Shown here: in pieces, positions 54,447-63,970 of the stretch
Layout: each line of letters begins with the position of its first letter
Position numbering within the stretch: the first letter of the stretch is position 1
Source of the DNA: Chloroflexota bacterium
GTDB lineage: Bacteria > Chloroflexota > Anaerolineae > Anaerolineales > Anaerolineaceae
Length of the DNA: 64,000 nt
Reading direction: 5' to 3'
Assembly (NCBI GenBank): GCA_021825925.1
Contig: JAKAFP010000006.1
Coordinates: forward strand, 62,001-126,000
The notes under the pieces: model-generated
What the model saw: only the letters and a program-made list of their open reading frames with translations
Told to the model about the DNA's origin: nothing
Databases searched by the model: none
Position numbers and translations under genes: made by a program

Positions 54447-54480
54447 AAGAGGCAAAGTGTGAACTGTGCCTCTTTTTATT
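54447..54480 (+). terminator. Intrinsic terminator after eno
   Basis: AAGAGGCA (54447-54454) and TGCCTCTT (54467-54474) form an 8-bp stem followed by TTTATT. Confidence 0.85.
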
Positions 54481-54501
54481 TTCAAACCTCTGGTGCTCTT
54501 T

Positions 54502-55245
54502 CTATTGATTAATATTTATCAGTAAATTAAGGGTAGCTTGAATCACTTCTTTTTGCTGTTCTTCTCGTGATATGGTGGCGGCATTATCCCTTTTTTGCGG
54601 GCCGTACCAGCCAAATTGGGCATGATTACCGCCTTGAATCACGGCCCATTCGGTTCTATCTGGCAGCAGCCCAACTGAATGGGCTATTTTATCTGGTGTT
54701 GCCAGGCCATCCATTGAAGCAGATACTGATAATACTTTGCCGGTGTAATTTGATAAGTTGTTGCTATCCGCCGGGTAAGACGCCAAAAAAACCAGCCCGT
54801 CAATTTGACCGGGATGTTCGTAAACGTAACTGGCAGCCATGGACCCTCCAAGGGAGTGTCCGCCCAAGACCCAATGTTTGATTTCGGGATGAGCAGCCAT
54901 GACATCTGCAGCCTCGTTAATCCCAAACACAGCCAGATTTAGTGGCATGCGCGGAATGATCACAAGAAAACCCTCTTGTGCCAGCGATTTTGCCATGGGG
55001 GCGTAAGCTCTGTAATCCACTCTGCCTCCAGGGTAAAATATGTAGCCTGTTGTGGCAGAACTATTACTAACCGGCGTGAACACCAGCCATTTTCCTGTTT
55101 CTACTTTAACTTCATCAGAATTTGATAAAGCCGAAATCGCTTCAGGCATGGGTCGAGCTGGAGTGGACCCCCAGATGACAAAACCAAGACTGAGAACACC
55201 AATAAAAACCAGTAAACCAAAAATAATCTTTTTGAATATTTTCAT
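54502..55245 (-). CDS. Membrane-anchored alpha/beta hydrolase
   Basis: 247 residues. One N-terminal hydrophobic segment (about 6-25) acts as signal anchor. The nucleophile elbow GGHSLGGSMAA is near residue 147; an Asp in SVSASMDGLATPDK and the His in QGGNHAQFGWYG complete the triad. The GTIFYPGG-like GYIFYPGGRVDYRAYAPMAKSLAQEGF places it in the Abhydrolase_5 group. The substrate is unknown. It is convergent with eno. Confidence 0.87.
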   Translation of the reverse strand: MKIFKKIIFGLLVFIGVLSLGFVIWGSTPARPMPEAISALSNSDEVKVETGKWLVFTPVSNSSATTGYIFYPGGRVDYRAYAPMAKSLAQEGFLVIIPRMPLNLAVFGINEAADVMAAHPEIKHWVLGGHSLGGSMAASYVYEHPGQIDGLVFLASYPADSNNLSNYTGKVLSVSASMDGLATPDKIAHSVGLLPDRTEWAVIQGGNHAQFGWYGPQKRDNAATISREEQQKEVIQATLNLLININQ

Positions 55246-55366
55246 TTTTTCTCCAATAATATATTAATTCTACTAGTAATAGATTAAATCTCAAGTCTCC
55301 TATCCAAAACCTTGGACATGTGGTTATAATTTGCCATTGCATTGCATTCAGTCAGGAGAACGCACG

Positions 55367-56134
55367 ATGTCCTTATATAATGAATTCGCCCAGGTCTATG
55401 CCAAGGGAGATTATCCCACCCTTTCACAAGCGGTCGCCGAAATTCTTCCATCCATACTAAAACAATACGGCATTCCCACCACAGGTAAACTGCTTGACGT
55501 GGCCTGCGGAGAAGGCAGTTTCGCACTCTCCATGTCTAAAGAGGGCTGGCAGGTCACCGGCATTGACCAATCGGATGAGATGCTGCGTCTGGCTCGGCAC
55601 CGGGCACAACAAGCCAAACTTGATATTAATTTTGTAAAACACGATATGCGTTTTTTGGATTTTTCAGATGAATTTGATGTGGTCACCTGTTGGTTTGACA
55701 GCCTCAATTACATGCTGACCACGGATGATCTGCAATCCACCTTCAACAACATCGCTAGGGCGCTAAAACCCGGCGGCTGGTTCCTCTTCGACATGAATAC
55801 CACCTACGGACTGGCGGTCCATCGTCAGGAAGAAAAATGCTACGTCCAACAGGAAACCCCTGATCTGCTTGAACTTCACCGTACCAGTTATGATTTCGAA
55901 AACCAAAAAGGATGTGTCAAAATCACCTGGTTCGTTCGCGAAGGTGAGATCTGGCAGAAATTCGAAGAGAAACACACTGAACGTGCCTTCTCCATCAATA
56001 AGATTGAAGCCTGTTTGGATTATGCGGGTTTTAAGGTGGTTGACCGTTTCGGCAGCCTGAAAAACATGACCCCGTTACAGTCGGATTCCAACCGTGTTTG
56101 GTATCTTGTCCGCAACGACGGGTCAACCCACTAG
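55367..56134 (+). CDS. Class I SAM-dependent methyltransferase
   Basis: 255 residues from the ATG at 55367, where CAGGAG lies eight bases upstream; an in-frame ATG 12 codons earlier is less likely. The SAM motif LLDVACGEGSFALSMSKEGW and acidic IDQSDEMLRLA with the later ARALKPGGWFLFDMNT are typical of the methyltransferase 25 fold, followed by a beta-rich insert (about 150-210) seen in small-molecule methyltransferases. The substrate is unknown. Confidence 0.88.
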   Translation: MSLYNEFAQVYAKGDYPTLSQAVAEILPSILKQYGIPTTGKLLDVACGEGSFALSMSKEGWQVTGIDQSDEMLRLARHRAQQAKLDINFVKHDMRFLDFSDEFDVVTCWFDSLNYMLTTDDLQSTFNNIARALKPGGWFLFDMNTTYGLAVHRQEEKCYVQQETPDLLELHRTSYDFENQKGCVKITWFVREGEIWQKFEEKHTERAFSINKIEACLDYAGFKVVDRFGSLKNMTPLQSDSNRVWYLVRNDGSTH

Positions 56135-56806
56135 AAGCTGATTCACCTGATTCCAAATATCATCGAACATGGCCGCCGTCAGGCGGCCGGTTTGTGTATT
56201 CTGCCGGCTGGGATGATAGGAAGCCACTACCCATACCCCCGTTTGATCAGAAAAGTACATACTACCATGTGAAAAAGCCGGGATGGTCTTGCCCTGCGAC
56301 ACGCCATATTTGACGATCAATTGATCCCAGGCAAGTTTGCCGAGCGCCACGATCACCTTCAAGTTATGGAGAAAACCAATTTCTCCATCCAACCAGGGTT
56401 GGCAATTAAGGATTTCTTCTTTAACCGGCTTGTTATCAGGAGGCACACAACGGCAAACCGCGGTAATCCACAGGTCTTTTAAGGCCAATCCATCACCGAC
56501 ATTCATACCATCCGGCTGATTGGCAAACCCAGCCCGGTATAGCGCCGGATAAAGGAATTTGCCTGAATCGTCGCCGGTAAACATCCGCCCGGTACGGTTG
56601 GAACCATGTGCGCCTGGCGCCAGCCCCACCACCAGAACCCTTGCATCTGCATCCCCAAAACCGGGGACAGGTTTGGCCCAATAATCATGGTCACGATATG
56701 CTTTTCGCTTGACAGTTCCCACCTCTTCGCGCCAAGCCACCAGTCGCGGACAATTGCGACAGGAGATCAATTCTTTTTCAAGCTGGTCAAGGTCGGTAAA
56801 TTTCAT
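56123..56806 (-). CDS. Uracil-DNA glycosylase, family 5 (UdgB type)
   Basis: 227 residues. An N-terminal CRNCPRL and later CRCVPPDNKP supply the four Cys of a [4Fe-4S] cluster. The active-site loop VVGLAPGAHGSNRTGRMFTGDDSG lacks the usual catalytic Asp/Asn, which is the mark of family 5, and the second motif reads ASYHPSRQNTQTGRLT. It removes uracil and other deaminated bases from DNA. The gene ends 12 bases inside the methyltransferase gene on the other strand. It begins 12 bases from the end of queA and may be cotranscribed. Confidence 0.87.
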   Translation of the reverse strand: MKFTDLDQLEKELISCRNCPRLVAWREEVGTVKRKAYRDHDYWAKPVPGFGDADARVLVVGLAPGAHGSNRTGRMFTGDDSGKFLYPALYRAGFANQPDGMNVGDGLALKDLWITAVCRCVPPDNKPVKEEILNCQPWLDGEIGFLHNLKVIVALGKLAWDQLIVKYGVSQGKTIPAFSHGSMYFSDQTGVWVVASYHPSRQNTQTGRLTAAMFDDIWNQVNQLLVG

Positions 56807-56817
56807 CGGATTTGAGT

Positions 56818-57837
56818 TTAAATAATAAGCATGGCATCGCCAAAGGAATAAAAGCGGTATCCGCGCTGGATGGCTGTTTCATAGGCATTTAAGACTTTTT
56901 CTCGTCCAGCAAATGCGCTGACCAGCATGATCAACGAAGATTGCGGTAAATGAAAATTGGTAATCATGGCATCCACTATCTTGAAGTGAAACCCCGGCAG
57001 GATGAACAGCTGTGTGGGGCCGGAAATGGCCGTCACCTGATTGGGGATGCTGCATCCTGCAGCCGCGGATTCGAGGGTGCGCACACTGGTAGTGCCCACC
57101 GCGATCACCCGACTGCCATTTGCTTTGGTCTTGTTGATCTGTGCAGCCGTCTCCGGGGTGACTTCACACCATTCACTGTGGATCACATGTTCAAGCGGAT
57201 TCTCTTCAGACACCGGCATGAATGTATCCAAACCCACATGCAGGGTTACCTTCGCGATCTGAATCCCCGCCGCTTCAAGGTCGGACATCAAGCGTGGTGT
57301 GAAGTGCAAGCCGGCCGTGGGTGCGGCTGCTGATCCGCTTTCTTTGGAATACACTGTCTGGTAACGGTCAGGATTGCTCAAAGGCGTGTGGATATAAGGA
57401 GGCAGGGGCATCTCTCCCACGTTGGGCAGCAAGTTTTCGATCGGTGAGAGGAATCGGATCAACCTGCGGCTTGCACCCAGGTCTTCAAGAATTTCCGTTT
57501 CTGGTCCATCTTCGACGGTGACTTTAACACCGGGTTTCAATCCCTTGCCACCTACCAGCGCTTCCCAAACATCGGGTTCGATGCGTTTGAGCAGCAGCAG
57601 TTCCACTTTGCCGCCGGTCACTTTGTGAGCAAAGAGGCGCGCCGGAATAACCCGGGTCTGGTTGACCACCAGCAGATCTCCTGCTTTCAGATAGCTGCCA
57701 ACGTCCTTAAAAACCGCGTCTTCGATTGTTTCAAGGTCGCGGCGCAAGATCATCAACCGTGAATGATCGCGCGGCTCTACGGGCGTCTGGGCAATGCACT
57801 CAGGCGGAAGATGGTAATTGAAGTCTGATGTTTTCAT
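56818..57837 (-). CDS. queA: S-adenosylmethionine:tRNA ribosyltransferase-isomerase
   Basis: 339 residues. MKTSDFNYHLPPECIAQTP, NQTRVIPARLFAHK, GSAAAPTAGLHFTP, HVGLDTFMPV and HSEWCEV are all diagnostic. It makes epoxyqueuosine in tRNA, which queG (28916-29986) reduces. It begins five bases after ruvB, a common pairing in bacteria. Confidence 0.97.
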   Translation of the reverse strand: MKTSDFNYHLPPECIAQTPVEPRDHSRLMILRRDLETIEDAVFKDVGSYLKAGDLLVVNQTRVIPARLFAHKVTGGKVELLLLKRIEPDVWEALVGGKGLKPGVKVTVEDGPETEILEDLGASRRLIRFLSPIENLLPNVGEMPLPPYIHTPLSNPDRYQTVYSKESGSAAAPTAGLHFTPRLMSDLEAAGIQIAKVTLHVGLDTFMPVSEENPLEHVIHSEWCEVTPETAAQINKTKANGSRVIAVGTTSVRTLESAAAGCSIPNQVTAISGPTQLFILPGFHFKIVDAMITNFHLPQSSLIMLVSAFAGREKVLNAYETAIQRGYRFYSFGDAMLII

Positions 57838-57841
57838 ACGA

Positions 57842-58873
57842 TTATGGAATTAACCTGGGTTGGTTTTCTTTAACTGTATAAGGATATTTTAAATGATCAT
57901 AAGCAGATTTTGTGATCACCCGTCCCTGGGGAGTGCGTTCCAGGAATCCAAGCTGCAGCAAATAAGGCTCGACCACATCCATGATGGTGTCGGGTTCCTC
58001 GCTGATCGAGGCGCCGATGGTGGCCAAACCTACGGGGCCGCCGTTATATTTTTCGATGACCGTGATCAACACTCTGCGATCGACATCGTCCAGCCCGAGT
58101 TCATCCACAGCCATCAGATCAAGGGCGTCGCGTGCCACCTGGCGGTTGATCATGCCATCAGAGCGTACCTGGGTGAAATCACGCACCCGGCGCAGCAGGC
58201 GTAGCGCCACGCGCGGCGTTCCGCGCGCACGGCGGGCAATTTCAGCCACTCCATCAGGATCAGCCTCAACCTTGAGCATATCGGCTGCACGCTTTACGAT
58301 CTTCTGCATGGCAGGTTGGTCGTAATAATCGAGGCGGTAAACTGCCCCAAAACGGGCCCGCAGCGGAGAAGTCACGAGCGCCAGGCGGGTGGTGGCGCCG
58401 ATTACGGTAAACCTGGGCAGTTTCAAGCGCAAAGAACGGGCTGCCGGCCCCTTGCCTATGATGATATCAAGAGCGTAGTCTTCCATGGCCGGGTAGAGGA
58501 TTTCTTCGACCGCCCTGCCCAAGCGGTGAATCTCGTCAATAAACAGAACATCCCCTGCACGCAAATTGGTGAGAATGGCCGCCAGATCCCCTGTCCGTTC
58601 AATGGCCGGACCAGAGGTGATCTTAATGTTGACACCCATTTCATTGGCCAGCACATGCGCCAGGGTGGTTTTTCCCAATCCTGGGGGACCATAAAACAGC
58701 ACATGGTCAAGAGCTTCCTTGCGCTGCCGTGCCGCCGAGATCAGGATATCCAGGTTCTGTTTCACCGAATCCTGTCCGATCAGTTCATGAAGCCGGGTGG
58801 GCCTGAGTGCCTGGTCAATGCGATCTTCAGGTTGTGGATCCGGATCGGTGAGGCGTTCTTTATCTTCACTCAT
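57842..58873 (-). CDS. ruvB: Holliday junction branch-migration ATPase RuvB
   Basis: 343 residues. [19 protein letters not shown], Walker [13 protein letters not shown], Walker [13 protein letters not shown], sensor [18 protein letters not shown] and the C-terminal winged helix ([16 protein letters not shown]) are present. It is the hexameric motor that moves Holliday junctions with RuvA. ruvA and ruvC are not adjacent. Confidence 0.97.
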   Translation of the reverse strand: MSEDKERLTDPDPQPEDRIDQALRPTRLHELIGQDSVKQNLDILISAARQRKEALDHVLFYGPPGLGKTTLAHVLANEMGVNIKITSGPAIERTGDLAAILTNLRAGDVLFIDEIHRLGRAVEEILYPAMEDYALDIIIGKGPAARSLRLKLPRFTVIGATTRLALVTSPLRARFGAVYRLDYYDQPAMQKIVKRAADMLKVEADPDGVAEIARRARGTPRVALRLLRRVRDFTQVRSDGMINRQVARDALDLMAVDELGLDDVDRRVLITVIEKYNGGPVGLATIGASISEEPDTIMDVVEPYLLQLGFLERTPQGRVITKSAYDHLKYPYTVKENQPRLIP

Positions 58874-58950
58874 GTGCTTGATTATACCCTTACCTGAAAA
58901 CTGGATTTGAAAAAAGCAAATATTTTAAACTTTCATTTTTGAGTTTCCGG

Positions 58951-58975
58951 TATAATGAAAAAAACCTCCGGGAGG
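58951..58975 (+). promoter_or_regulatory. upp -10 element and self-complementary Shine-Dalgarno region
   Basis: TATAAT at 58951-58956 with a weak -35. The Shine-Dalgarno GGGAGG (58970-58975) is preceded by its complement CCTCC, so a four-pair hairpin can hide it five bases before the upp ATG. Confidence 0.45.
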
Positions 58976-58979
58976 ACGT

Positions 58980-59606
58980 ATGGACAATTTATTCGTTTCA
59001 CAACATCCCATGATTGCACACAAATTGGGACTTTTGCGCAGCAAGGATACAGATCACCGTCAATTCCGTGAACTGGTTAGAGAGATCGCAGGCTTGCTGG
59101 CTTACGAAGTCACAGCCGATCTGCCTACCCAACCCATTGATGTTCAAACCCCTCTCGCCATCGCCAAATGCCGCCAGCTCAAAGACAAAGTCGGACTGGT
59201 GCCCATCTTGCGCGCCGGTCTTGGCATGGTCGAAGGTTTCTGGTCATTCATCCCCAGCGCAGAAGTGTGGCACATCGGGCTCTACCGTGACGAGCATACC
59301 CTCAAGCCGGTGGAGTATTACAACAAGCTGCCAACCGCCCCAACCGTGGATATGTGCCTTATCCTGGACCCCATGCTGGCCACCGGCGGATCCGCCACCG
59401 CGACGATTGACGTGCTCAAACGTTGGGGTGTGACGAACATCAAATTCGTTGGCCTGATCGGTGCCCCTGAAGGAATTGCCCAGGTTCATAAATTCCATCC
59501 GGAAGTGCCCATTCATCTGGCCTGCATTGATGAGAAGCTCAACGAGATTGGCTACATTGTTCCCGGCCTGGGTGACGCCGGCGACAGGCAATTCGGTACG
59601 GCATAA
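58980..59606 (+). CDS. upp: Uracil phosphoribosyltransferase
   Basis: 208 residues. [35 protein letters not shown] (in parts), [14 protein letters not shown], and the PRPP-binding [19 protein letters not shown] are typical. It converts uracil and PRPP to UMP, salvaging the base. It is alone and followed by a strong terminator. Confidence 0.97.
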   Translation: MDNLFVSQHPMIAHKLGLLRSKDTDHRQFRELVREIAGLLAYEVTADLPTQPIDVQTPLAIAKCRQLKDKVGLVPILRAGLGMVEGFWSFIPSAEVWHIGLYRDEHTLKPVEYYNKLPTAPTVDMCLILDPMLATGGSATATIDVLKRWGVTNIKFVGLIGAPEGIAQVHKFHPEVPIHLACIDEKLNEIGYIVPGLGDAGDRQFGTA

Positions 59607-59655
59607 AAGGTTTATTAACCCGGTTTCGTAAATAATACCCTGAGTAAAAAAGAGC

Positions 59656-59691
59656 AGACCCCTGCGGATATAAATCCGTAGGGGTCTTTTT
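59656..59691 (+). terminator. Intrinsic terminator after upp
   Basis: A 14-bp stem with one G-U pair (59656-59669 with 59674-59687), a 4-base loop and TTTTT. It could also serve the convergent tpiA, whose stop is at 59735. Confidence 0.9.
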
Positions 59692-59734
59692 GTTCACACC
59701 ACCGATTTCATGGAAGGAAGCGGGGGCAAAAAAG

Positions 59735-60490
59735 TTATGGTCTTGCAGCTTCGACGATCTTCAAGAAATCAGGTTTGAGGCTGGCGCCGCCGACCAGGGC
59801 ACCGTCAATATCGGAGGTCTTGAAGTATTCCGCGGCATTGGCTGCGGTCACTGAACCACCGTACAAAATGCGAATGCTCTGCGCAATTGCAGAACCAAAC
59901 AGGCTGGCAAGCACTGGACGGATGAAATCACGATGAACAGCATTGGCGCCTTCACTGGTGGCTGCCTTGCCGGTGCCAATTGCCCAGATGGGTTCATAAG
60001 CAACCACGATTTGTGAAGCAATGGCATTGTCAATTTCTTTAAATCCCTGCAGAACCTGGCGTTTAACCACTTCACTGGTCTGCCCGGCTTCGTATTCTTC
60101 CAAAGATTCACCAATGCAAACGATGGGGGTTAATCCGGCTGCAAGGGCGGCTTTCAGTTTCTTGTTGACTGTCTCATCTGTCTCGGCAAAATACGCGCGT
60201 CTTTCTGAGTGGCCGATGATCACATAGTTACAGAACTCTTTCACCATTGAGGGGGATACTTCGCCGGTATAAGCTCCGGAAGCCTCCCAGTGAAGGTTCT
60301 GGGCGCCCAGACCAACGCCTGTTTCAGCCAATTGGGCTGAGAGCACCATCAATGAAGTAAAGGGCGGGCATAAGACTTTTTCCACTTCGGGCACAGCTTG
60401 CAAACCAGGCAGCAATTCCTGAACCAATACACTGGCCTGATCTACAGTTTTATTCATTTTCCAATTACCTGCTACGAAAGGTTTACGCAT
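59735..60490 (-). CDS. tpiA: Triosephosphate isomerase
   Basis: 251 residues. AGNWKMNKT, catalytic His in VIIGHSERRAYF, catalytic Glu in VVAYEPIWAIGTGK and the phosphate loop ILYGGSVTAANAAEYF are all intact. It interconverts glyceraldehyde 3-phosphate and dihydroxyacetone phosphate. It is not in a gap-pgk cluster here; eno is about 5 kb away on the other strand. Confidence 0.97.
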   Translation of the reverse strand: MRKPFVAGNWKMNKTVDQASVLVQELLPGLQAVPEVEKVLCPPFTSLMVLSAQLAETGVGLGAQNLHWEASGAYTGEVSPSMVKEFCNYVIIGHSERRAYFAETDETVNKKLKAALAAGLTPIVCIGESLEEYEAGQTSEVVKRQVLQGFKEIDNAIASQIVVAYEPIWAIGTGKAATSEGANAVHRDFIRPVLASLFGSAIAQSIRILYGGSVTAANAAEYFKTSDIDGALVGGASLKPDFLKIVEAARP

Positions 60491-60703
60491 GATTACCTCT
60501 TTCTAGAAAATATAGGGTGAACCACCCTTTGTTTTTGACGGTTGATGAAAAAACATTAGTCGCAATTATAGTACAAAACTTGTGCAGACATTCTTCTAAT
60601 GAAACTTTTATATGTTTTCAATTCCCTTTGGAGGGTTTTTTGTATACAATTGAATTGCAGTCATCGCAAGTCATTGACTCAAAAATTGAAAGGAGTTACT
60701 GCC
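60491..60703. other. Divergent spacer between tpiA and the CBS-ACT gene
   Basis: 213 bases with no gene. A TACAAT (60645-60650) could be the -10 for the CBS-ACT gene but its -35 is poor. An in-frame ATG at 60599 extends the CBS ORF upstream without a ribosome site. Confidence 0.5.
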
Positions 60704-61357
60704 ATGTTAGTGAAAGAACGTATGACCAGCCCGGTGTTGACCATCACTCCGGATGTATCCATTCAGGATGCGCTTGCCCGCATGCATCAAGATAAAGTAC
60801 GACGCTACCCGGTGGTAGACAAACACGGAAAATTGGTCGGTATCGTCACAGAAGGCGACCTGCTCAACGCCAAACCTTCTGAAGCCACCACTCTCAGCGT
60901 ATGGGAGATCACTGCCCTGCTTAACAAGATCACCGTGGAACGCGTGATGTGCACCAAAGTCATCACCACCACAGAAGACTGCCCCATCGAAGAGGCAGCC
61001 CGCATCATGGCCGATAACGAGATCAGCAGCCTGCCTGTGATGCGCGACAAGAGCCTGGTCGGCATGATCACCGAAACGGATATCTTCCATATCATGCTCG
61101 AACTGATGGGCGGACGCACCCCCGGTGTGCGTTTGAGTGTGGAAGTTCTCAACAAACCTGGCAAACTCTATGAGATCGCCGGCATCATCCAAAAGCTGGG
61201 CGGGGATGTTTTGGGACTGGCTGCCATTTTAGGCTCACGCGCCGAAACCCGCATCTTCACCATCAAGGTGGTCGGTATTGATCTGAACACGTTGAAAAAA
61301 GCCGTTGAGCCTGCCGTTGAGCAGATCGTGGACATCCGCGAGACCAAGATCGGCTAA
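60704..61357 (+). CDS. CBS-pair and ACT domain protein
   Basis: 217 residues from the ATG at 60704, where AGGAG lies eight bases upstream. Two CBS domains (about 8-60 and 78-133: ISVQDALARMHQDKVRRYPVVDKHGKLVGIVTEGDLL-like) are followed by an ACT domain (about 143-217: LSVEVLNKPGKLYEIAGIIQKLGGDVLG). CBS pairs sense adenine nucleotides and ACT domains sense amino acids, so this is likely a regulatory protein resembling AcuB. Targets are not evident from neighbours. Confidence 0.87.
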   Translation: MLVKERMTSPVLTITPDVSIQDALARMHQDKVRRYPVVDKHGKLVGIVTEGDLLNAKPSEATTLSVWEITALLNKITVERVMCTKVITTTEDCPIEEAARIMADNEISSLPVMRDKSLVGMITETDIFHIMLELMGGRTPGVRLSVEVLNKPGKLYEIAGIIQKLGGDVLGLAAILGSRAETRIFTIKVVGIDLNTLKKAVEPAVEQIVDIRETKIG

Positions 61358-61378
61358 CAAGCATTTTTGTTTCATCTG

Positions 61379-61407
61379 GAGCGGCGATGTATATCGCCGC
61401 TCTTTTT
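61379..61407 (+). terminator. Intrinsic terminator after the CBS-ACT gene
   Basis: A perfect 10-bp GC-rich stem (61379-61388 with 61393-61402) and a 4-base loop followed by TTTTT. Confidence 0.93.
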
Positions 61408-61451
61408 ATGATGCTTATTGACGCCCATCCGGCTTGAAGGTAAACTCAAAG

Positions 61452-61842
61452 TCCAGGCTGGTCAGATGGTCGCGGAGCCTTCGGGCTTCGAGGAAAGTCC
61501 GCTCTCCACAGAGCAAACCGCCGGGTAACTCCCGGGGCGGGGCAACCTGCCGGATCGGGCCACAGAGACATACCGCCAGAAATGGTAAGGGTGAAAAGGT
61601 GGTGTAAGAGACCACCGGCGTCTGCAGTAATGCAGCGGCCAGGCAACCCCCGGTTGGAGCAAGGCCAAGCAGAGACCAAATTCACCTTCGGGTGAAGGGA
61701 AGCGGCTCGTTTTCTTATGAGTCTCGGGTAGGCTGCATGAGTCTGGCGGCAACGTCAGACCTAGAGAGATGACCGTCATGTTTGGAGTCGTGCTTCGGCA
61801 TACCCTCCGAATTACAGAAAGCGGCTTACAGGCTAGCCTGGA
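61452..61842 (+). ncRNA. rnpB: RNase P RNA (bacterial type A)
   Basis: The conserved 5' core GAGGAAAGTCCGCTC (61488-61503 region) and 3' core ACAGAAAGCGGCTTAC (61814-61829) are present about 325 bases apart, with AGAGTGAAAAGG-like internal elements. P1 forms between 61452-61463 and 61831-61842. It is the catalytic RNA that trims tRNA 5' ends. A T run (61844-61849) follows P1. Overlapping ORFs on the other strand are not genes. Confidence 0.95.
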
Positions 61843-61866
61843 TTTTTTGAAAGTCACAAATCACTT

Positions 61867-62340
61867 ATGAGTAAACTACACGCCTTTTTCACCGCCAGCA
61901 TGACCACCCGTTACACCATTGACCTCCCTGGAGAGAAATCAATAACCCTTTCCATCGGTGTGCCAAGCCTTGAGGCGGACCGGCTTCTCACCAGCCGCCA
62001 GGCACGTCATTATGCGTACCTGACCGCTTTCAACCCTCAATCCACCACGCTCAGCGCGGAAGAGAACCTGCAGCGCCACCAGGAATTGTGCCGGGAGATC
62101 GAAGCCCTAGGCTTTCGTTTCCTGACCGGCAGGGCCATCCCCGATGCGGGTGAATGGGAACCCGAAACCTGCGTGTTTGCCTTTGATATGCCGCGCGCTG
62201 TGGTGCTCGAACTTTGCCAGATGTATGCGCAAGACGGCGCCATGGTCGGAGAACTCGGGTCCGCGCCAAAACTGATGTTCACCCACCCCAAACTGCGCGA
62301 AGATTTCAAGCACCTGCTGCAAAGCTGCGTGCTGGAATAA
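61867..62340 (+). CDS. DUF3293 family protein
   Basis: 157 residues, soluble. RHYAYLTAFNPQSTTLSAEENLQRHQEL followed by GFRFLTGRAIPDAGEWEPETCVFAFDMPRAV matches the DUF3293 pattern. Its function is not established. It begins 24 bases after the end of rnpB and has no obvious promoter between, so it may depend on read-through from rnpB or an internal start. Confidence 0.8.
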   Translation: MSKLHAFFTASMTTRYTIDLPGEKSITLSIGVPSLEADRLLTSRQARHYAYLTAFNPQSTTLSAEENLQRHQELCREIEALGFRFLTGRAIPDAGEWEPETCVFAFDMPRAVVLELCQMYAQDGAMVGELGSAPKLMFTHPKLREDFKHLLQSCVLE

Positions 62341-62669
62341 TGTTGATTTGTTTTACCAATAAAATTTGTGGGAACGCCCTTCGTTACGCTCGGGTGCAGG
62401 CGAAGAAAACGAACAAGCTTCAACTCATATTCTTTAACTACTCTTATTTGTTTTTGATTCAATTGAATTAAAAATCAAAAACAAAAAAAACAATTAATTG
62501 CTATTCAATAAATAGTATTCATCTCAAATAAAGAACTTTTGTTCTATTTTTAATAGTATAACATACTTGTCAAGTGGTTAATAAGTGTGAATTTACCCCT
62601 TGAAACCAGGTTTTTGGCAAATACCAATTAATAAAACGCATTGTTATAACCGCGGGGGGATACAGAAAA
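62341..62669. other. AT-rich spacer before the second response regulator-ParA gene
   Basis: About 330 bases with no convincing gene. From 62440 the sequence is very AT-rich, including a small AAGAAC/GTTCT hairpin near 62530, without a clear function. Confidence 0.6.
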
Positions 62670-62702
62670 AAAGGTGCATCCCTACAATCAGAATGCACCT
62701 TT
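62665..62702 (-). terminator. Terminator of the second response regulator-ParA gene
   Basis: On the minus strand a perfect 10-bp stem (62702-62693 with 62679-62670, AAAGGTGCAT/ATGCACCTTT) is followed by a T run, the A tract at 62665-62669 on the plus strand. Confidence 0.88.
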
Positions 62703-62719
62703 CGAATACTTCTTCTAAT

Positions 62720-63937
62720 CTAAAAATATCGTTGAAATTTGTTGTCTGTTAATTTTATGATCGGTTTCTCTGGACTTTCTTCTTTCTCTAATTCTTTTCT
62801 CACTGCCGTCAACCTCTGCGCCATTTTGGTAAAGGCCTGGCTGGTGGAGGTGCGCGGCGCGAGGGTCATGTAGGGTGTTCCCTGGTTGATGGCGCGCACC
62901 ATGTTGACATTGTCGTATGGGATCTCTGCAAAGATCTCTTTTTTTAGTCCTTCGGCGATCTTGGCAGGGATCAACGAGCTCTTTTGGAAGGTCTCATTGA
63001 CCACGGGCAGCACTTTACGGCGGTCAATGCCCATTTCTTCAAACAGGCGCAGCGCCTGGTAGGCAGCATTAACCGAAGCCAGTTCCGGCGCAATGGGCAC
63101 GATGATGGCGTCGCATCTTTCCAGGATCGAGATGACGGGATCGGTAAAATGGTTGCCCGCGTCCACCACGATGTAAGGCGCAAGCATTTGAAGGGGCGTC
63201 CAGACCAGATCAACGGTGGCACGAGTGACCAGGTCGCCTTCTTCAAAGAACTGCGGTGAAGGCAGCAGGCTGATGCCTGAAGCGTGGTCGAGGATCATGG
63301 AACTGAGCAGTCCTTCTTCGATGCTGCCTTCAGGCCAATCAGCCAGGGAGGCCAGTGTGTTTTTAGGTTTGAGATTGAGCATCAGGGCGCACTGTCCACC
63401 CGAAAGCGCCATATCCCATAGGCAGGTTTTGATCTCGAGCAATTCAGCGATGGCCACAGCCAGGTTGACGGCAATGGAGGTGGTGCCCACCCCGCCGCGC
63501 AGACTGAAGACGGTAAAGACTTTTGAAGAAGACTGCGAAATGGAGGATTTTTCCTGGTTTCTGGTTAAAAGCGCTTTGACCCTTAACTCCAATTCGTCGG
63601 GGCTGACGGTCTTGCTGATGAAATCATCCGCGCCGGCTTCAAGCCCGGCGACCTTGTCTTTGAGATCGGTCTGGCTGGTGAGCATGATCACCGGCACTTT
63701 AGCCGTCTGTGCGTTGGAGCGGATCATTTTAACAAAGGTGTAGCCATCCATGCCCGGCATCATCACGTCAGAGATGATCAGGTCAGGCGTTTTATGAGAA
63801 GTATTCAGCCAATCCAGTGCGTTCTGGGGACGGTCATGCGCGGAAACCTCGTAACCCAATCGCAACAAAATGGCTTTTAATTTATATAAGGTGATCTCGC
63901 TGTCTTCAACGATCAGAATTTGATATTTTCCGTTCAT
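62720..63937 (-). CDS. CpaE-like response regulator fused to a ParA-type ATPase
   Basis: 405 residues from the ATG at 63937, where GGAGG lies seven bases upstream. The receiver domain (1-122) has the phospho-acceptor in LIISDVMMPGMDGY and the conserved Lys in FISKTVSPDEL. The ATPase domain (about 140-385) has Walker A-like SLRGGVGTTSIAVNLAVAI, where the first Lys is Arg, and a VVDAGNHFTDP switch. It has the same architecture as the gene at 40753 but little close identity. The gene upstream on the minus strand is cut by the window end, so tad pilus genes may lie just beyond. Confidence 0.85.
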   Translation of the reverse strand: MNGKYQILIVEDSEITLYKLKAILLRLGYEVSAHDRPQNALDWLNTSHKTPDLIISDVMMPGMDGYTFVKMIRSNAQTAKVPVIMLTSQTDLKDKVAGLEAGADDFISKTVSPDELELRVKALLTRNQEKSSISQSSSKVFTVFSLRGGVGTTSIAVNLAVAIAELLEIKTCLWDMALSGGQCALMLNLKPKNTLASLADWPEGSIEEGLLSSMILDHASGISLLPSPQFFEEGDLVTRATVDLVWTPLQMLAPYIVVDAGNHFTDPVISILERCDAIIVPIAPELASVNAAYQALRLFEEMGIDRRKVLPVVNETFQKSSLIPAKIAEGLKKEIFAEIPYDNVNMVRAINQGTPYMTLAPRTSTSQAFTKMAQRLTAVRKELEKEESPEKPIIKLTDNKFQRYF

Positions 63938-63970
63938 GGCGTCCTCCAAAGCAGAAACAACGAAGCGAAA

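Noticed and set aside
61415..61857. Three overlapping minus-strand ORFs of 66 to 131 codons
   Set aside because: They lie across RNase P RNA, whose conserved cores explain the sequence.
62500..62600. Promoter on the minus strand (TTGACA near 62573)
   Set aside because: The -35 is perfect but no acceptable -10 is found at 16 to 18 bases, and it would read away from any gene.
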